From Helicobacter sp. (GTDB lineage: Bacteria > Campylobacterota > Campylobacteria > Campylobacterales > Helicobacteraceae), in contig JAFLSC010000001.1 in the NCBI GenBank assembly GCA_022511145.1, forward strand, positions 46,812 to 110,811: a stretch of DNA of 64,000 bases, given 5' to 3'. Below are positions 8,255-18,833 of the stretch, in pieces. The position numbers and the translations under genes were made by a program. The number at the start of each line of letters is the position of its first letter. Position 1 is the first letter of the stretch. The notes under the pieces were generated by a model. It was not told the origin of the DNA and made no database searches. It worked only from the letters and a program-made list of their open reading frames with translations.

Positions 8255-9895
8255 TTAGATTTTGAAATGATTAATTTGTGCTTTAAGTGTTGAAGAGATT
8301 TCTTTAAGAGAGTTGGCTGCCTTGGTGTTAGAATCCATTGAAGTTGCAGTATTTTGTGAGCTTTCAGAAATTTGAGCAATTTCTTTTGCAAGGGTTTCCA
8401 TATCATTGGATTGACGTTTTGTTGCTTGTGCCACTTCTTGTGCTTTATTGAAAGAATCAAAAGTTTGAGAGTGGATTTGTTCCAAGATTTCACTTGCTTC
8501 ATTGGCAAGCTGCATTCCTTTTTCCACTTGAGGAATAGAGTTTTGAATCGCTTCAACGGCTACTTGTGTTTCTTGCTGGATAAGCTCAATCATTCGTGTG
8601 ATTTCTGATGTGGCGGTACCTGTTTTTTCAGCAAGTTTTCTGATTTCATCAGAAACAACAGCAAATCCTCTTCCTGCTTCTCCTGCACGAGCCGCTTCAA
8701 TGGCTGCATTTAAAGCTAAAAGGTTAGTTTGGTCAGTGATTTCTTTGATAAGTTCAGCTGAACTACTAATGTCTTGAGAGTGTTTTTCAAGCATTTGAAT
8801 TTGCTCAGAAGAATGCGAAACGGTTTGAGTGATTTTTTCAACCTCTTCAACTATGGTTCGCATTGCTTCCTTGCCTTTTTGGGAAAGTTCTGTCGAGTAT
8901 TTAGAGTTTTCTTCTGTTTGTGCTGCAATTTTTTCTATTTGATTGACAGCTTCCTTTGCCTTTTGGATTTGTTTCACAGAATCTTGAGAAATCGTGAGTT
9001 GTTTATAAGAAATATTTTTTGCTTCCTCTGAACTTTGTGAAACTTCATTAGCTTTTTGATTGAGTTCTTCTGAAGAATGCCTAATGTTATTGACGACTTC
9101 TTTGAGTTTATTTTGCATTTCTGCGACATCATAGAGCATACTCTTTTTGAAGTTGGTTTTAATAGAAGTGCTAAGATTCCCTTCAGCAATGCTTAAAACT
9201 GCTTTGATTGCTTCTGATGGCTCACCACCTAAAGAAGAAATAATCGAGCGAGAAATTAAGATTGATGTTACGCTTGCCACGATGATAGCGATAATAGTTA
9301 AAATAATCGTAACAGAAAGGAAGCTATCAATCGTATCCATAGTTTGTTTGGTGAGGGCATTATTTTTATCTTCTTGATAATCAATAAATTCATTAATGAC
9401 ATTGAGCCATTGCACAAATTCGCCTCTAGTTTGGCTTAAGACACTATTTGCTTCTTGGAGATTTCCTTGTGCTTTTTGGGTGATGATTTGGTTAATATGC
9501 GGCATTGTTTGGGCTTCAACTTGTTTAATGCGAGCGTATATCTCTTTATCTTTATTATCGATTTTGCTTGCATCTGTGAAAAGTTTATCCATATTAACTT
9601 GCGATTCTTCATAGAAAACCTCGAGCTTTTTGATAGTCTCTAAGGTTACCTTAAGCTCATCAGCATTGTCGAGCATTACAAAATCTCTAATAGCAATGGC
9701 TCTATCATGCACGCTTCCTCTGAAGTTAATAGCATAACGTTGCTTAACAGCATTAATATTAGTGATTGTTTGCAAAGTATGTTTAACTTTGTTGATTTGG
9801 ATATAACCCGTGGCGGTAATAATAAGGATAAGGACTAGAATAATCCCAAATCCTAAAGCAAGCTGTAATTTTAGCGACAAAGATTTTCTATTCAT
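8255..9895 (-). CDS. Methyl-accepting chemotaxis protein with four-helix-bundle sensor
   Basis: Transmembrane chemoreceptor of 546 residues. TM1 spans ~12-31, and a helical periplasmic domain (32-193) has four-helix-bundle character with the RDxxV-like [15 protein letters not shown] segment. TM2 spans ~194-215 and a HAMP domain ~216-270. The methylation helices lead to the conserved hairpin tip ([16 protein letters not shown]...EIRKLAEKT) at 391-425. No C-terminal receptor-modifying pentapeptide is seen. It would couple ligand sensing to CheW/CheA; the ligand cannot be read from sequence. It is flanked by intergenic regions and followed by an intrinsic terminator, so it is probably monocistronic. 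Confidence 0.93.
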   Translation of the reverse strand: MNRKSLSLKLQLALGFGIILVLILIITATGYIQINKVKHTLQTITNINAVKQRYAINFRGSVHDRAIAIRDFVMLDNADELKVTLETIKKLEVFYEESQVNMDKLFTDASKIDNKDKEIYARIKQVEAQTMPHINQIITQKAQGNLQEANSVLSQTRGEFVQWLNVINEFIDYQEDKNNALTKQTMDTIDSFLSVTIILTIIAIIVASVTSILISRSIISSLGGEPSEAIKAVLSIAEGNLSTSIKTNFKKSMLYDVAEMQNKLKEVVNNIRHSSEELNQKANEVSQSSEEAKNISYKQLTISQDSVKQIQKAKEAVNQIEKIAAQTEENSKYSTELSQKGKEAMRTIVEEVEKITQTVSHSSEQIQMLEKHSQDISSSAELIKEITDQTNLLALNAAIEAARAGEAGRGFAVVSDEIRKLAEKTGTATSEITRMIELIQQETQVAVEAIQNSIPQVEKGMQLANEASEILEQIHSQTFDSFNKAQEVAQATKRQSNDMETLAKEIAQISESSQNTATSMDSNTKAANSLKEISSTLKAQINHFKI

Positions 9896-9986
9896 TAAGG
9901 AATCTCCTATTCTAATATTTTTTGTCTTTAATTTTAAATGAAAAAAACAAATTGCGTTAGTTTAACAAAAATTTGTTAATATTTTG

Positions 9987-11279
9987 TTAATTTGTGTTTT
10001 TATTTTCAAGATTTTTGGCGATTAACTCTAGCGGGTGGGCAAAAGTAACGGGAACTTTGTTTTGATGAAGTGCGTTGGTAAGCTGCATTCGGCACGCATT
10101 GCATTCTGCTACAACAAAATCTGCCTTTGTATCTTTAATCATTTTTGCCTTTTTATCTCCTACTTTTTGGGCTAATTCAAAATATTCACTTTGGATTGTA
10201 ACGCCACCAAAACCACAGCACATATTAGGATTTTCCATTTCAATGAGCTGATAATTTTGGGCTAAAAGTGCTCGAGGTTCTTGCCAAATATGAAGAACTT
10301 TCCTAGCGTGGCAGGGGTCGTGATAAGTTAGAGTTTGATTGATTTTAGGGAGATTGGCAAGTTTAGATTGCAAGTTTGTGTTATGATAGAGCCATTGAGT
10401 TGCCATTGCAATTTTAGGGAGGAGCTTTTGGATTCGCTCTAAATAATGGGGATTTGTTTGCATAAAATGTTTCCAATCCTCAATCACCATAGCGGCACAA
10501 GTGGCTTCAGGAATCAAAATCACATCAACTTCATCAATAAAACTTTCAAAATATTCCACATTTTCGCAAATAAGTTTATGAGTCGTCTCAAAATCGCCCG
10601 TAAAATACGCTGGGGCAGCACAGCATTTTTGCTTTTTGGGAATGACAACATTAATATCAAGGAATTTGAGGATTTTAAGGAGGGATTCACCTACTTCTTT
10701 GTAATTATAATTGCTAAGGCAGCCAATAAAAATCGCCACTTTTTGAGTAGAATTTTTTTGGTTGGTAATTTCCTTTGGGTGAGAGTTAAGAAAACTTTGA
10801 GTTTGGATTGCACCCAAAACACGATTTTTGATAAAAGGGAGTTTAAATCGAGGGGTTAAGGATTGCTCTTTGGGGAGTGATTTAAAAAGAATTGGAGCAA
10901 AAAAAGCCCCAATTTTAAAGCACAAATCCATTAATTTTCGATTTTTTAAAAGCTCAAAAAAGAATTGCTTAAACCACGCAATGCCATATTTTTGTGCTAA
11001 TTCGTAGCGGATATTTTCAATCATAGTATCAGTGGGAAGTGCATTTGGACAAACACTCACACAAGTAGTGCATAAAAAGCATTTTTCAAAAATATGTTTA
11101 GCATTTTTATCCAAAGGAATCTCGCCCCTTTGATAAGCACCTAAAAGGTCGATAAAACCTCTTGGAGAAGTCGCTTCATCACCATTAACACCAAAGATTG
11201 TGCAATCAGGAAGACATTTTCCGCATTTCACGCACGCATCACTGCTTTTAAGATAGTTGTATTGTTCAAAATGTTGCAT
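9987..11279 (-). CDS. Two-[4Fe-4S] CCG-domain oxidoreductase subunit (GlpC/GlcF-like)
   Basis: Iron-sulfur electron-transfer subunit of 430 residues. Two ferredoxin-type motifs are clear: C16/C19/C22/C26 and C67/C70/C73/C77. Two CCG modules follow (KKCCAAPAYF and NMCCGFGG). The family includes GlpC, GlcF, LldE and HdrB-like subunits that pass electrons from a flavin dehydrogenase to quinone. No flavoprotein partner is encoded nearby, so the substrate cannot be decided. The H. pylori gene next to hemN is annotated glpC; I treat that as a name, not a function. The ATG has GAGGC just upstream, and hemN ends 25 bp upstream of this start, so cotranscription with hemN is likely. Confidence 0.85.
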   Translation of the reverse strand: MQHFEQYNYLKSSDACVKCGKCLPDCTIFGVNGDEATSPRGFIDLLGAYQRGEIPLDKNAKHIFEKCFLCTTCVSVCPNALPTDTMIENIRYELAQKYGIAWFKQFFFELLKNRKLMDLCFKIGAFFAPILFKSLPKEQSLTPRFKLPFIKNRVLGAIQTQSFLNSHPKEITNQKNSTQKVAIFIGCLSNYNYKEVGESLLKILKFLDINVVIPKKQKCCAAPAYFTGDFETTHKLICENVEYFESFIDEVDVILIPEATCAAMVIEDWKHFMQTNPHYLERIQKLLPKIAMATQWLYHNTNLQSKLANLPKINQTLTYHDPCHARKVLHIWQEPRALLAQNYQLIEMENPNMCCGFGGVTIQSEYFELAQKVGDKKAKMIKDTKADFVVAECNACRMQLTNALHQNKVPVTFAHPLELIAKNLENKNTN

Positions 11280-11304
11280 TTTGCCTCACTCTATTAGGAT
11301 TTCA

Positions 11305-12675
11305 TTAAATCGTTTTGCTAAACACTTTTTGGTTTTGAGTGAATTTTTTAAGATACGCATCAAAAGCCATTGCGATATTGCGGATAAGTAAAGAGCCGGT
11401 TTGATTGACTTTAAGGGAGTGGGGTAAAATCTCAATAAGATTAGCTTCTTGATATTCACTAAGGGCTTGAAGGGAATCTTTAAAATAAGTGTTAAAATCA
11501 ATAGAAAATTCCGACTCAATGGCTTTAAAATCAAGCTGAAAATTACTCATTAATTGCATAATCACGCTTTTTCTTAAACTATCATCAAAGCTTAGCCTAA
11601 TCCCTTTGCAAAAAGGGAGTTTCCCTTCATCAAGGGCTTTTTGGTAGTTGGCTAAATCCTTGAAATTTTGGGCATAGTAGTTTTTACCTTCTCCTATGGA
11701 AGTTAAGCCAATGCCGAGCGTTTGCGTTCCACCTTTTGTGCTGTAACCTTGAAAGTTGCGTCTTAGCTCATTTTTTTGAATCGATTTAAAAAGCTCATCA
11801 TCGGGCTTTGCAAAATGGTCCATTCCTATCATTTTATAGCCTCTATCTTCAAGGTAATTGATAGTAGATTCTAGGATTTTAAGCTTTTCTTCGGGAGGTG
11901 GTAAGGTGGTTTCATCAATTTTACGCATTGTTTTTTTAAGCCAAGGAACGTGTGCGTAATTAAAAACTGCTAATCGGTCAGGATTGAGTTTGACGCAAAG
12001 CTCTAAGGTTTCTTTAAAATTTTGGTGGTTTTGATAGGGGAGTCCATAAATCAAATCAAAGTTAATGGAATTAATTTCATACTTTCTTGCTAGATTGATA
12101 GCTTCTTGCACCAAAGAAAAAGGCTGAATCCTATGGATTGCTTCTTGGGTTTCTTGATTGAAAGATTGAATCCCAAAACTTAAGCGATTAAAACCGCCAT
12201 TTTTTAGGGCTTTCATTTGCTCTTCATTAAAAAATCTAGGGTCAATTTCACAGGCGATTTCAGCATCTTTAGCAAAATGGGGAAAAGTGGTGTGAAGGAG
12301 TGCGATAATCTCTTCTAACTCTTTGGCGTTAAAAAAGGTAGGTGTCCCGCCTCCAAAATGGAGTTGTTGAATTGCTTTAGTAGTATCTAAAGTATCTTTT
12401 AAAAGGGCTAATTCTTTTTTGAGATAGTCAATATAGAGGCTTTTATTCTCTTCCTTGCTCGTATAAATTACATTACAACCGCAAAAGTAACACGCACTGC
12501 GACAAAAAGGGAGATGCAAATAAAGTGAAAGGGGATTTGAATCTGCCCTCAAATCCTCAAGATAAGAAGTGAGAGTATAGTCCTCGCTGAACTCTACGGC
12601 TGTTGGGTAACTTGTATAGCGAGGTCCGGGCTTAGAGTAAAGGGCAAATTTTTTGAAATCAATTTGGGATTGCAT
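11305..12675 (-). CDS. hemN: Oxygen-independent coproporphyrinogen III dehydrogenase
   Basis: Radical SAM enzyme that oxidatively decarboxylates coproporphyrinogen III to protoporphyrinogen IX without oxygen. The 456-residue length is typical. The PGPRYTSYPTA N-terminus is diagnostic for HemN, and the CxxxCxxC cluster motif is at C58/C62/C65, followed by C67 (FCGC). The conserved GGGTPTF and FGIQSFNQE segments are present. The start ATG is preceded by AAGG, and the DUF2603 gene ends 8 bp upstream. With hemE elsewhere in the window, it marks a haem pathway suited to microaerobic growth. Confidence 0.96.
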   Translation of the reverse strand: MQSQIDFKKFALYSKPGPRYTSYPTAVEFSEDYTLTSYLEDLRADSNPLSLYLHLPFCRSACYFCGCNVIYTSKEENKSLYIDYLKKELALLKDTLDTTKAIQQLHFGGGTPTFFNAKELEEIIALLHTTFPHFAKDAEIACEIDPRFFNEEQMKALKNGGFNRLSFGIQSFNQETQEAIHRIQPFSLVQEAINLARKYEINSINFDLIYGLPYQNHQNFKETLELCVKLNPDRLAVFNYAHVPWLKKTMRKIDETTLPPPEEKLKILESTINYLEDRGYKMIGMDHFAKPDDELFKSIQKNELRRNFQGYSTKGGTQTLGIGLTSIGEGKNYYAQNFKDLANYQKALDEGKLPFCKGIRLSFDDSLRKSVIMQLMSNFQLDFKAIESEFSIDFNTYFKDSLQALSEYQEANLIEILPHSLKVNQTGSLLIRNIAMAFDAYLKKFTQNQKVFSKTI

Positions 12676-12683
12676 TTTTTGCC

Positions 12684-13112
12684 TTATTGTGATTTGATAG
12701 AATTAATAAGGGTGTTGAGTTCCATAAAAAGGTAAGGATAAGCTTTTTTGATTTTTTTGACAATCTCTTTGGGTTCTTTTTGTGGTGATTTTTGGCATTC
12801 ATTAAGGGCAATGCACCAAACATCATCAAAATCAATAGGCATTTCTCTGGCAATTTCTTGTTCAAGTCTAAATAAAAATTTTTCTTTCTCAAAAGCCTTT
12901 GTTGCACTAATAATAGTTTGGATATTTTCAAGCGAGAGGATAAGAAACTCCTTTCCTTGTGTGTTTTTAATCCAATGGATTCCGTCAAAATCTTTAGGAA
13001 TTTTGAAAAAATCTCCCTCTTGCGTTGTCTCTAAAGCACTAGCTTTTTTGCGTGCTTGAGTAACTAATTGTTCTAATGCGGTTGAAATACCTTGAAACTT
13101 TTTGGGTTTCAT
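12684..13112 (-). CDS. DUF2603 (UPF0763) family protein
   Basis: Small cytoplasmic protein of 142 residues, characteristic of Campylobacterota and of unknown function. Recognisable segments are the KIPKDFDGIHWIKN stretch, the REMPIDFDDVWCIALNEC helix and a C-terminal YPYLFMELNTLI helix. No catalytic motif or membrane segment is visible. The ATG at 13112 overlaps the argF stop by one base (TAATG); an upstream TTG at 13133 is possible but would lie further inside argF. It sits between argF and hemN with very short gaps, so it is almost certainly an operon member, but the neighbours do not suggest a role. Confidence 0.8.
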   Translation of the reverse strand: MKPKKFQGISTALEQLVTQARKKASALETTQEGDFFKIPKDFDGIHWIKNTQGKEFLILSLENIQTIISATKAFEKEKFLFRLEQEIAREMPIDFDDVWCIALNECQKSPQKEPKEIVKKIKKAYPYLFMELNTLINSIKSQ

Positions 13113-14032
13113 TAGCGGTTTTGGTGTAGCCAAACCATTACTCCTTTTTGTGCGTGCAAACGATTTTCCGCTTCTTGAAAAATCTTGCTTTGTGGGGATT
13201 CTAACACTTCATTGGTTACTTCTTGCCCACGATAAGCGGGTAAGCAGTGAAGAAAAATAGAATCTTTTTTTGCCAAAGCAAAAAGCTCTTGATTGACACA
13301 ATAGCCTACAAATGCCTTTTGCCTCTCTTGTTTTTCTTGCTCTTGTCCCATTGAAGCCCAAGTGTCTGTTGTAACAACATCGGCATTTTCGATAGCATCT
13401 TTAGGATTTTGAGTTAAGATAAGCTTCGCCTTTGATATTTTAGCAAATTCTTGAGCTTTTTTGAAAATTTCTGGTGAAACTTCATAATTTTTTGGGGAAG
13501 CAATCCGCAATTCAAATCCTAATTTAGCCGCTAACATTAGCCACGAGTGTGCCATATTATTCCCATCTCCGATATAAGCAATAATAGGATTTTCATCTTT
13601 GTGGCATTCTTGCATTGTGAGAAAATCAGCTAAAAGCTGCATTGGGTGAAAGCTATCACTTAAGCCATTAATTACAGGGACTTTAGAATATCTTGCAAAT
13701 TCCTCAATCCTTTCGTGTCCGTGTGTTCTCATCATTATTAAATCTACCATAGAAGAAAGCACTCTAGCTGTATCTTTTATCGGCTCTCCTCGTCCAAGTT
13801 GGGTATCATTGCTTGAGAGAAAGATTCCGTTACCTCCAAGTTGATAGATTCCCGTTTCAAAGCTTACGCGTGTTCGGGTAGAATTTTTTTCAAAAATCAT
13901 TCCCAAAACTTTTCCTTCTAAAAGATTGCATTTTTTATTGGCTTTCAAATCGTTTTTAAGATTTTTAGCAAGGGTTAAAATTTCTAGTATTTCTTCTTTT
14001 GAAAAATCCGCTAAAGTTAAAAAGTGTCTCAT
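13112..14032 (-). CDS. argF: Ornithine carbamoyltransferase
   Basis: Cytosolic enzyme making citrulline from ornithine and carbamoyl phosphate in arginine synthesis. The length is 306 residues. The carbamoyl-phosphate loop STRTR is at 51-55. The HPMQ motif (FHPMQLLAD), the ornithine-binding DTWASMGQE and the catalytic HCLPAYRG are all present. The start has AGAGGAA upstream. It leads a minus-strand run with the DUF2603 gene, hemN and the Fe-S subunit gene. H. pylori lacks this gene, so it helps place the strain outside that species. Confidence 0.97.
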   Translation of the reverse strand: MRHFLTLADFSKEEILEILTLAKNLKNDLKANKKCNLLEGKVLGMIFEKNSTRTRVSFETGIYQLGGNGIFLSSNDTQLGRGEPIKDTARVLSSMVDLIMMRTHGHERIEEFARYSKVPVINGLSDSFHPMQLLADFLTMQECHKDENPIIAYIGDGNNMAHSWLMLAAKLGFELRIASPKNYEVSPEIFKKAQEFAKISKAKLILTQNPKDAIENADVVTTDTWASMGQEQEKQERQKAFVGYCVNQELFALAKKDSIFLHCLPAYRGQEVTNEVLESPQSKIFQEAENRLHAQKGVMVWLHQNR

Positions 14033-14186
14033 AAAGTTCCTCTAAAATTTTGTTAATTTAAAAAGTGTGTATTATACTATATTTGTAATCTTTAATCAAA
14101 TAGATTTAATTAAACATACGATAAAGAGCATTAAAGAATATGCTTAAATTGTTAAATAAGAAGCTAAAAGTCTCAAAGCCTAAAGC

Positions 14187-16313
14187 TTAAAACTTTTTCT
14201 TATTAACATCATCAAGGATATTATCAGCAATGCTATTTACAGCATTAGCAATCACAGCCGCTTCATTAGCGATTTCAACATTGTTTTTGGTATTTTGGTC
14301 TATTTGAGTCATAGAATCATTGATTTTAGTAATGCCATCAGTTTGCTCTTTGATAGATTCTGCCATATCGTTAATGGATTGGACGAGTAGATTCGTATTG
14401 GCTTCAATCTCACTCAAAGATTTTTGAGTTCGTTCAGCGAGTTTTCGCACTTCATCAGCCACAACCGCAAAGCCTCTTCCGTGTTCTCCTGCACGAGCGG
14501 CTTCAATAGCAGCATTCAAAGCTAAGAGGTTAGTTTGGTTGGCAATATCCCCAATGATTCCGGTAATATTTTTAATATCCTCACTTTGAGTGATGATTTC
14601 ATTGGTTCTTTGGGAAACATTTTGCATAGAAGAAGTGATTTCCTCTAACGATGCTGCTGTCTCCTCTAGGGACGCTGCTTGAGAATGTGAAGTTGAGTTA
14701 AGTGTTTGAACTACATTTTGGAGTTTAGTGCTTTCTTGACTTAGTGTATTAGCGAAATTTGAGCTTTCTCTAAGCATTTTGACGATTTCTGTTCCTAAAG
14801 CATTAGCGGTAGCTTCTACATTACCTTCAGCATTTTCAATTTTATTTCTGAAATCAAGTTGTTCATATTCCTCAAAAATTTTACTGATAATATTCATATC
14901 GCGTCCGATTTTTTGCTGTAAAACATTAAGGAGGTTATTAAGAACTTTTTCGAGTTCAATAAGTTGAGGATTCCTTGGAGAGGCTTCGATTCTTGCGGTA
15001 AAATTTCCCTCTTCTACGATTTTTACAGCATTTAAGGCTTCTTTTACTGCTTGAGTGTCTCTTTCTAATCCTTTTTGGAGTATTTTGACATTTTCATTAA
15101 TCGCTGCTGCTATTAGCCCAATCTCATCGCCTGCTTTGATTTTAAGAGGAGAAGGAGCGGTATCGGTTTCATAATTAAGAAATTTAAAGAAATCGCGTAA
15201 GTAATTTAGCACGACTCCGATTCTTGAACCAATAAGTTTTCGTATTAAGAAGAATAATAAAGTGCCAATACCTATCAATAATGCCGCTGAAAGCCCAACA
15301 ATAATAGCTTGCAATTTTCGTAAGTTTTTGTAAAGCACTTTTTCTTGCACAGAGACACTCACATAATAATCATCTAAGCCCATACCAAGCTTTTTAATAG
15401 CGACAATGGATTCTACATTGTTAAAATTGACATAATTAGCCCCAATAAATCCGGTAATTTCTCCGCTATCAATAATATCTTGGACGAGTTTATAAGAACT
15501 CGCAGGGACGACTTCGCTGTATTTCTTACCCCAAAAATCTTTTCTTTTGTGCATTAAGAGTGTCCCATCGCTCCTAAATATAAATCTCAAATCCCCTTCC
15601 CAAACATCAAGCTTGGGGTCGACAAATTGAGCGGTTAATTCTTCTAAAGGCATAATAATTCCCACGACAGCTATCACTTCTTTATTAGAGTTAAAAATAG
15701 GGACTGCTGCTGTGAGTCCAAAAAATTCGTGTTTTTCGTTTTCGTGTGGAATAGTGTAATATTTAGGATTTCCAATTTGAAACTTTTTTTCTCTTATACT
15801 TTTTTTAATTGCTAAGGTATCATCAAGCCATTTGTCTGAAAAATCGCCCGCTTGAACATACTCAACGACATTATCTTCACTCTTTTTATCAATATCTTCA
15901 TAAATTGCAACAAAATTGCCTTGAGGGGTGATGAATTTGGAATTGAAGTTTTTTTCTCTTTCATTTGGATTTGGGATATAAAGGTAAATATGAGTAGTAA
16001 GTCTTGAAGAATTAAGAGAGTTTTTAATAATAAAATCAATATTATGAAAATTAATTTCAGATTTGTCTAAATCTTCAGAGAGGACTTTGGATAAAACTTC
16101 CAAAAGTGCAAAAGACTCTTGAAAAGAAATTTGCACATAATTTCCAAAACGATTAATAGTAGAAATCATCAAAGCCTTTGCGTCATCTCTGACTTGTTGT
16201 TCTACCTGAACGCTTACCACCCACGCTAAGATAAGAATACCTATAAAAAAACTAACCAAACTTGTTGCAATAATTTTTGTTCCGATTGAAAGATTTTTTA
16301 GATTAAATCGCAT
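14187..16313 (-). CDS. Methyl-accepting chemotaxis protein with Cache-type sensor
   Basis: Chemoreceptor of 708 residues. TM1 is at ~14-31. A large periplasmic domain (~32-335) looks like a double Cache domain: it has the [21 protein letters not shown] segment and the later [14 protein letters not shown] repeat typical of the proximal module. TM2 is at ~336-358, then HAMP and methylation helices, with the signalling tip [16 protein letters not shown]...EVRKLAERT near residues 595-630. The C-terminus (DDVNKKKF) carries no adaptation pentapeptide. Cache receptors bind amino or organic acids, but the ligand here is not determined. It is monocistronic, with its promoter in the 282-bp divergent gap to serB. 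Confidence 0.94.
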   Translation of the reverse strand: MRFNLKNLSIGTKIIATSLVSFFIGILILAWVVSVQVEQQVRDDAKALMISTINRFGNYVQISFQESFALLEVLSKVLSEDLDKSEINFHNIDFIIKNSLNSSRLTTHIYLYIPNPNEREKNFNSKFITPQGNFVAIYEDIDKKSEDNVVEYVQAGDFSDKWLDDTLAIKKSIREKKFQIGNPKYYTIPHENEKHEFFGLTAAVPIFNSNKEVIAVVGIIMPLEELTAQFVDPKLDVWEGDLRFIFRSDGTLLMHKRKDFWGKKYSEVVPASSYKLVQDIIDSGEITGFIGANYVNFNNVESIVAIKKLGMGLDDYYVSVSVQEKVLYKNLRKLQAIIVGLSAALLIGIGTLLFFLIRKLIGSRIGVVLNYLRDFFKFLNYETDTAPSPLKIKAGDEIGLIAAAINENVKILQKGLERDTQAVKEALNAVKIVEEGNFTARIEASPRNPQLIELEKVLNNLLNVLQQKIGRDMNIISKIFEEYEQLDFRNKIENAEGNVEATANALGTEIVKMLRESSNFANTLSQESTKLQNVVQTLNSTSHSQAASLEETAASLEEITSSMQNVSQRTNEIITQSEDIKNITGIIGDIANQTNLLALNAAIEAARAGEHGRGFAVVADEVRKLAERTQKSLSEIEANTNLLVQSINDMAESIKEQTDGITKINDSMTQIDQNTKNNVEIANEAAVIANAVNSIADNILDDVNKKKF

Positions 16314-16558
16314 TTTTGCCCCCGCTAAAAAAAATATGAAGCTAAAATTTTATTATAAATTTATTTTAAGATTACTTAAATCTTGTAAATTTTTATGTGG
16401 TATTTATTTTGTTTCTTTATTATTTGAATTGTTTGTGTAAATTATGGATTTTAATACAATAAATTATTCAAATTATTTAGTGCAATAAAACAGCGTTTTT
16501 TATTTTTTGATTTGGTGGGGTTGGAAGGAAATTTTATTTTTGTATAACCTTTTTGTAA

Positions 16559-16564
16559 TATAAT
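16559..16564 (+). promoter_or_regulatory. -10 element of the serB-tal promoter
   Basis: A perfect TATAAT preceded by TTTTTGTAA lies 31 bp before the serB GTG. T-rich upstream sequence replaces a clear -35, as is usual for sigma70 promoters in this phylum. Confidence 0.6.
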
Positions 16565-16595
16565 AGCACGAGATTTTTATTTATGAGGAATTTTT

Positions 16596-17216
16596 GTGAA
16601 ACTAGCAGTCTTTGATTTTGACTCCACTTTAATGGATGGTGAGACGATTAATCTCTTGGCTAAGGCTTATGGGACTGAAGAAGAAGTGATGAAAATCACT
16701 CAAGCAGCAATGAATGGCGAACTTGATTTTTATCATAGTTTAGTCAAACGTGTTGGGACTCTCAAAGGTATGCCTTTAGCTTTGGTTGAGGAAGTTTGTA
16801 ACAACTTAACCTATTTTTATGGAGCTAAAGAACTCATTAAAGCGTTGAAAAACAAAGATTATAAAGTTGTGGTTTTCAGTGGTGGGTTTGATGAAGGTGT
16901 GAATGCAGCCAAAAAGATTTTGGGCTATGATATGCATTTTAGCAACACTTTGCATCATAGAAATGGGATTTTAACCGGTGAAGTGGGTGGCGAGATGATG
17001 TTTAGCTACTCTAAAGGCAGAATGCTAAGAAAAGTGCAAGCGATTTTATGTGTTGGCGAAGAGGATACGATTGTGGTAGGCGATGGAGCTAACGATATTT
17101 CAATGTTTCCTTATGCTAAAAAAACAGTGGCGTTTTGTGCTAAAGAAGTGGTGAAAAAATTTGCCAATATTGTTGTGGATAAACAAGATTTGACAGAGAT
17201 TATCGCCTATATTTAA
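16596..17216 (+). CDS. serB: Phosphoserine phosphatase
   Basis: HAD-superfamily enzyme for the last step of serine synthesis. The length is 206 residues. Motif I is DFDST (nucleophile D7, acid D9), motif II is VVFSGGFDEG, and motif III with the metal acid is VGDGANDISM. The start is GTG, preceded by GAGGAA. tal follows after 10 bp, so the two are probably one transcript from the promoter just upstream. The substrate call rests on similarity to bacterial SerB proteins; other small-molecule HAD phosphatases cannot be fully excluded. Confidence 0.92.
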   Translation: MKLAVFDFDSTLMDGETINLLAKAYGTEEEVMKITQAAMNGELDFYHSLVKRVGTLKGMPLALVEEVCNNLTYFYGAKELIKALKNKDYKVVVFSGGFDEGVNAAKKILGYDMHFSNTLHHRNGILTGEVGGEMMFSYSKGRMLRKVQAILCVGEEDTIVVGDGANDISMFPYAKKTVAFCAKEVVKKFANIVVDKQDLTEIIAYI

Positions 17217-17226
17217 GGATTTTATT

Positions 17227-18234
17227 ATGATGAATGACATTTCTTTTTCTCTTTGGTGTGATTTTATTGAAAGGGATTTTTTGGAGACAGATTTCAAGAC
17301 ATTGATTGCTAATGATATTATACAAGGGGCAACAAGCAATCCTTCTATTTTTCAACAAGCTTTCAATAATCCTGTTTATGCGAGTCAAAAAGAATCACTC
17401 AAGGGAAAAGAACCAAAAGAAATCTATGAGGAGTTAGCCAAAAGCGATATTCAAAGGGCAGCAGAGCTTTTATTGCCGATTTATGAAGAGGACTCTAATA
17501 ATGGCTATGTGAGTTTGGAGGTTGATCCTTTTTTGTGTGATGATACCGCAGCGACTTTAGAAGAAGGTGTGAGGCTTTTTAATCTGGTTAATTATCCTAA
17601 TGTGATGATTAAAATCCCAGCGACTAAGGCAGGATTTGGTGCAATGGAGAAGTTAATCGCCCAAGGTATTTCTGTCAATGCAACTTTGGTTTTTTCTCAA
17701 AAACAAACCATAGATTGTATGGAAGCTTTTAAGCGAGGTTATGATGCCTTTAAAGCAGATTTTGGCAATAAAGAGCTTAAAGATTATCCGCGTGCAGTCG
17801 TGAGTATTTTTGTCTCTCGCTTTGATAGAAAATGTGATGCTATTTTGAGTGCTAAAGATGTGCCAAGTGCGACTTTGGGGATTAAAAATGCTCAAAAGCT
17901 TTATCAAATTATTGATAATTATGAATTACCCGCAGTTCGAGCATTGTTTGCAAGTACAGGGGTAAAAAGCGGGAATTTGACTCCAAGTTATTATATTGAG
18001 GAGCTTTATTATTCTAATGTTATTAATACTGCTCCTTTGAATGCGATTGAAAAGTTTGCCCAAATCGCAGAACCACAAGAAGCTTATTTACCCTCTGAAG
18101 AGGAATTTGAGGAATACTTTAAAATGGTAGAGGAAGCAGGAGTGAATTTGGAGGAAGTTTCTTTAGAATTGCTTGAACAGGGGTTAAGTGATTTTAAAAT
18201 GGCTTTTGAGAAAATCTTAGCAAGTTTTGCTTAA
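17227..18234 (+). CDS. tal: Transaldolase
   Basis: Non-oxidative pentose-phosphate enzyme transferring dihydroxyacetone units between sugar phosphates. The length is 335 residues. The N-terminal GATSNPSIF block and the Schiff-base lysine K129 in PNVMIKIPAT are clear, and SVNATLVFS is conserved. The first ATG at 17227 has AAGGA at seven bases and is preferred over the second, adjacent ATG. It lies between serB and rplY in the H. pylori-like order tal-rplY-pth-permease. Confidence 0.95.
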   Translation: MMNDISFSLWCDFIERDFLETDFKTLIANDIIQGATSNPSIFQQAFNNPVYASQKESLKGKEPKEIYEELAKSDIQRAAELLLPIYEEDSNNGYVSLEVDPFLCDDTAATLEEGVRLFNLVNYPNVMIKIPATKAGFGAMEKLIAQGISVNATLVFSQKQTIDCMEAFKRGYDAFKADFGNKELKDYPRAVVSIFVSRFDRKCDAILSAKDVPSATLGIKNAQKLYQIIDNYELPAVRALFASTGVKSGNLTPSYYIEELYYSNVINTAPLNAIEKFAQIAEPQEAYLPSEEEFEEYFKMVEEAGVNLEEVSLELLEQGLSDFKMAFEKILASFA

Positions 18235-18257
18235 ATAAAATTTTAATTTATTTGAGC

Positions 18258-18263
18258 TATAAT
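18258..18263 (+). promoter_or_regulatory. -10 element of the rplY promoter
   Basis: TATAAT within TTTGAGCTATAATTGCGG, 33 bp before the rplY ATG and 24 bp after the tal stop. It suggests that rplY-pth-permease can be transcribed independently of tal. Confidence 0.6.
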
Positions 18264-18295
18264 TGCGGCTTTTATTTTATTCCTAAGGATAGTCA

Positions 18296-18832
18296 ATGTT
18301 AAGTGGAAAAGTTAGAGAGAGTATTTCTAAAGCGGAAGCAAAAGCTTTGAGAAAAAATGGTTATCTAATTGCTAATATCTATGGGAAAGGCAAAGAAAAT
18401 GTCCATTGTGCCTTTAAACGGAATGATTTTATTCGTGAAGTTAAAACCAAAAAGAATCTTATTTTTGATGTAGAAGTGGGCTCACAAACTTATCCTGTTG
18501 TGGTGCAAGAATATCAAAAAGACCCTATAAGCAATGAGATTATCCACGTTGATTTGATGTTAGCTCAAAAAGGCATCAAAGCAAAATATTCTGTTAAAGT
18601 CAAAATTGTAGGAACAGCTAAAGGGCTCAAAAACAAAGGTGTTTTAATGCTTTCTAAAAAAAGAATCAAAGTTAAAGCTGCTCCTGAAGATTTACCCGCA
18701 GAGTATGAAATTAATGTAACCCCTCTTGATGTGGGCGATGTTGTTTTGGTTAGAGACTTACCTCAAAAAGAGGGAGTGAGGATTGTTGAACGAGATGATG
18801 TTGCTATTGTGGGTGTGATTAAATCTCGCTAG
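18296..18832 (+). CDS. rplY: 50S ribosomal protein L25/general stress protein Ctc
   Basis: 5S rRNA-binding ribosomal protein of the long (CTC) form: an N-terminal L25 domain (residues 1 to ~95, [21 protein letters not shown]) plus the C-terminal TL5-like beta domain (~96-178). The length of 178 is usual for this phylum. AAGGA sits seven bases before the ATG. pth begins one base after its stop. A dedicated -10 element lies upstream. Confidence 0.95.
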   Translation: MLSGKVRESISKAEAKALRKNGYLIANIYGKGKENVHCAFKRNDFIREVKTKKNLIFDVEVGSQTYPVVVQEYQKDPISNEIIHVDLMLAQKGIKAKYSVKVKIVGTAKGLKNKGVLMLSKKRIKVKAAPEDLPAEYEINVTPLDVGDVVLVRDLPQKEGVRIVERDDVAIVGVIKSR

Positions 18833-18833
18833 T

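Noticed and set aside
10446-10859. 137-codon plus-strand frame inside the Fe-S subunit gene
   Set aside because: Antisense to a well-supported gene, with no ribosome binding site and no recognisable protein character; it arises from codon bias.
8641-14520. Similar DNA in the two chemoreceptor genes (tip regions) as a recent duplication
   Set aside because: The signalling tip is almost invariant in all chemoreceptors, and the sensor domains are unrelated, so the similarity is expected.
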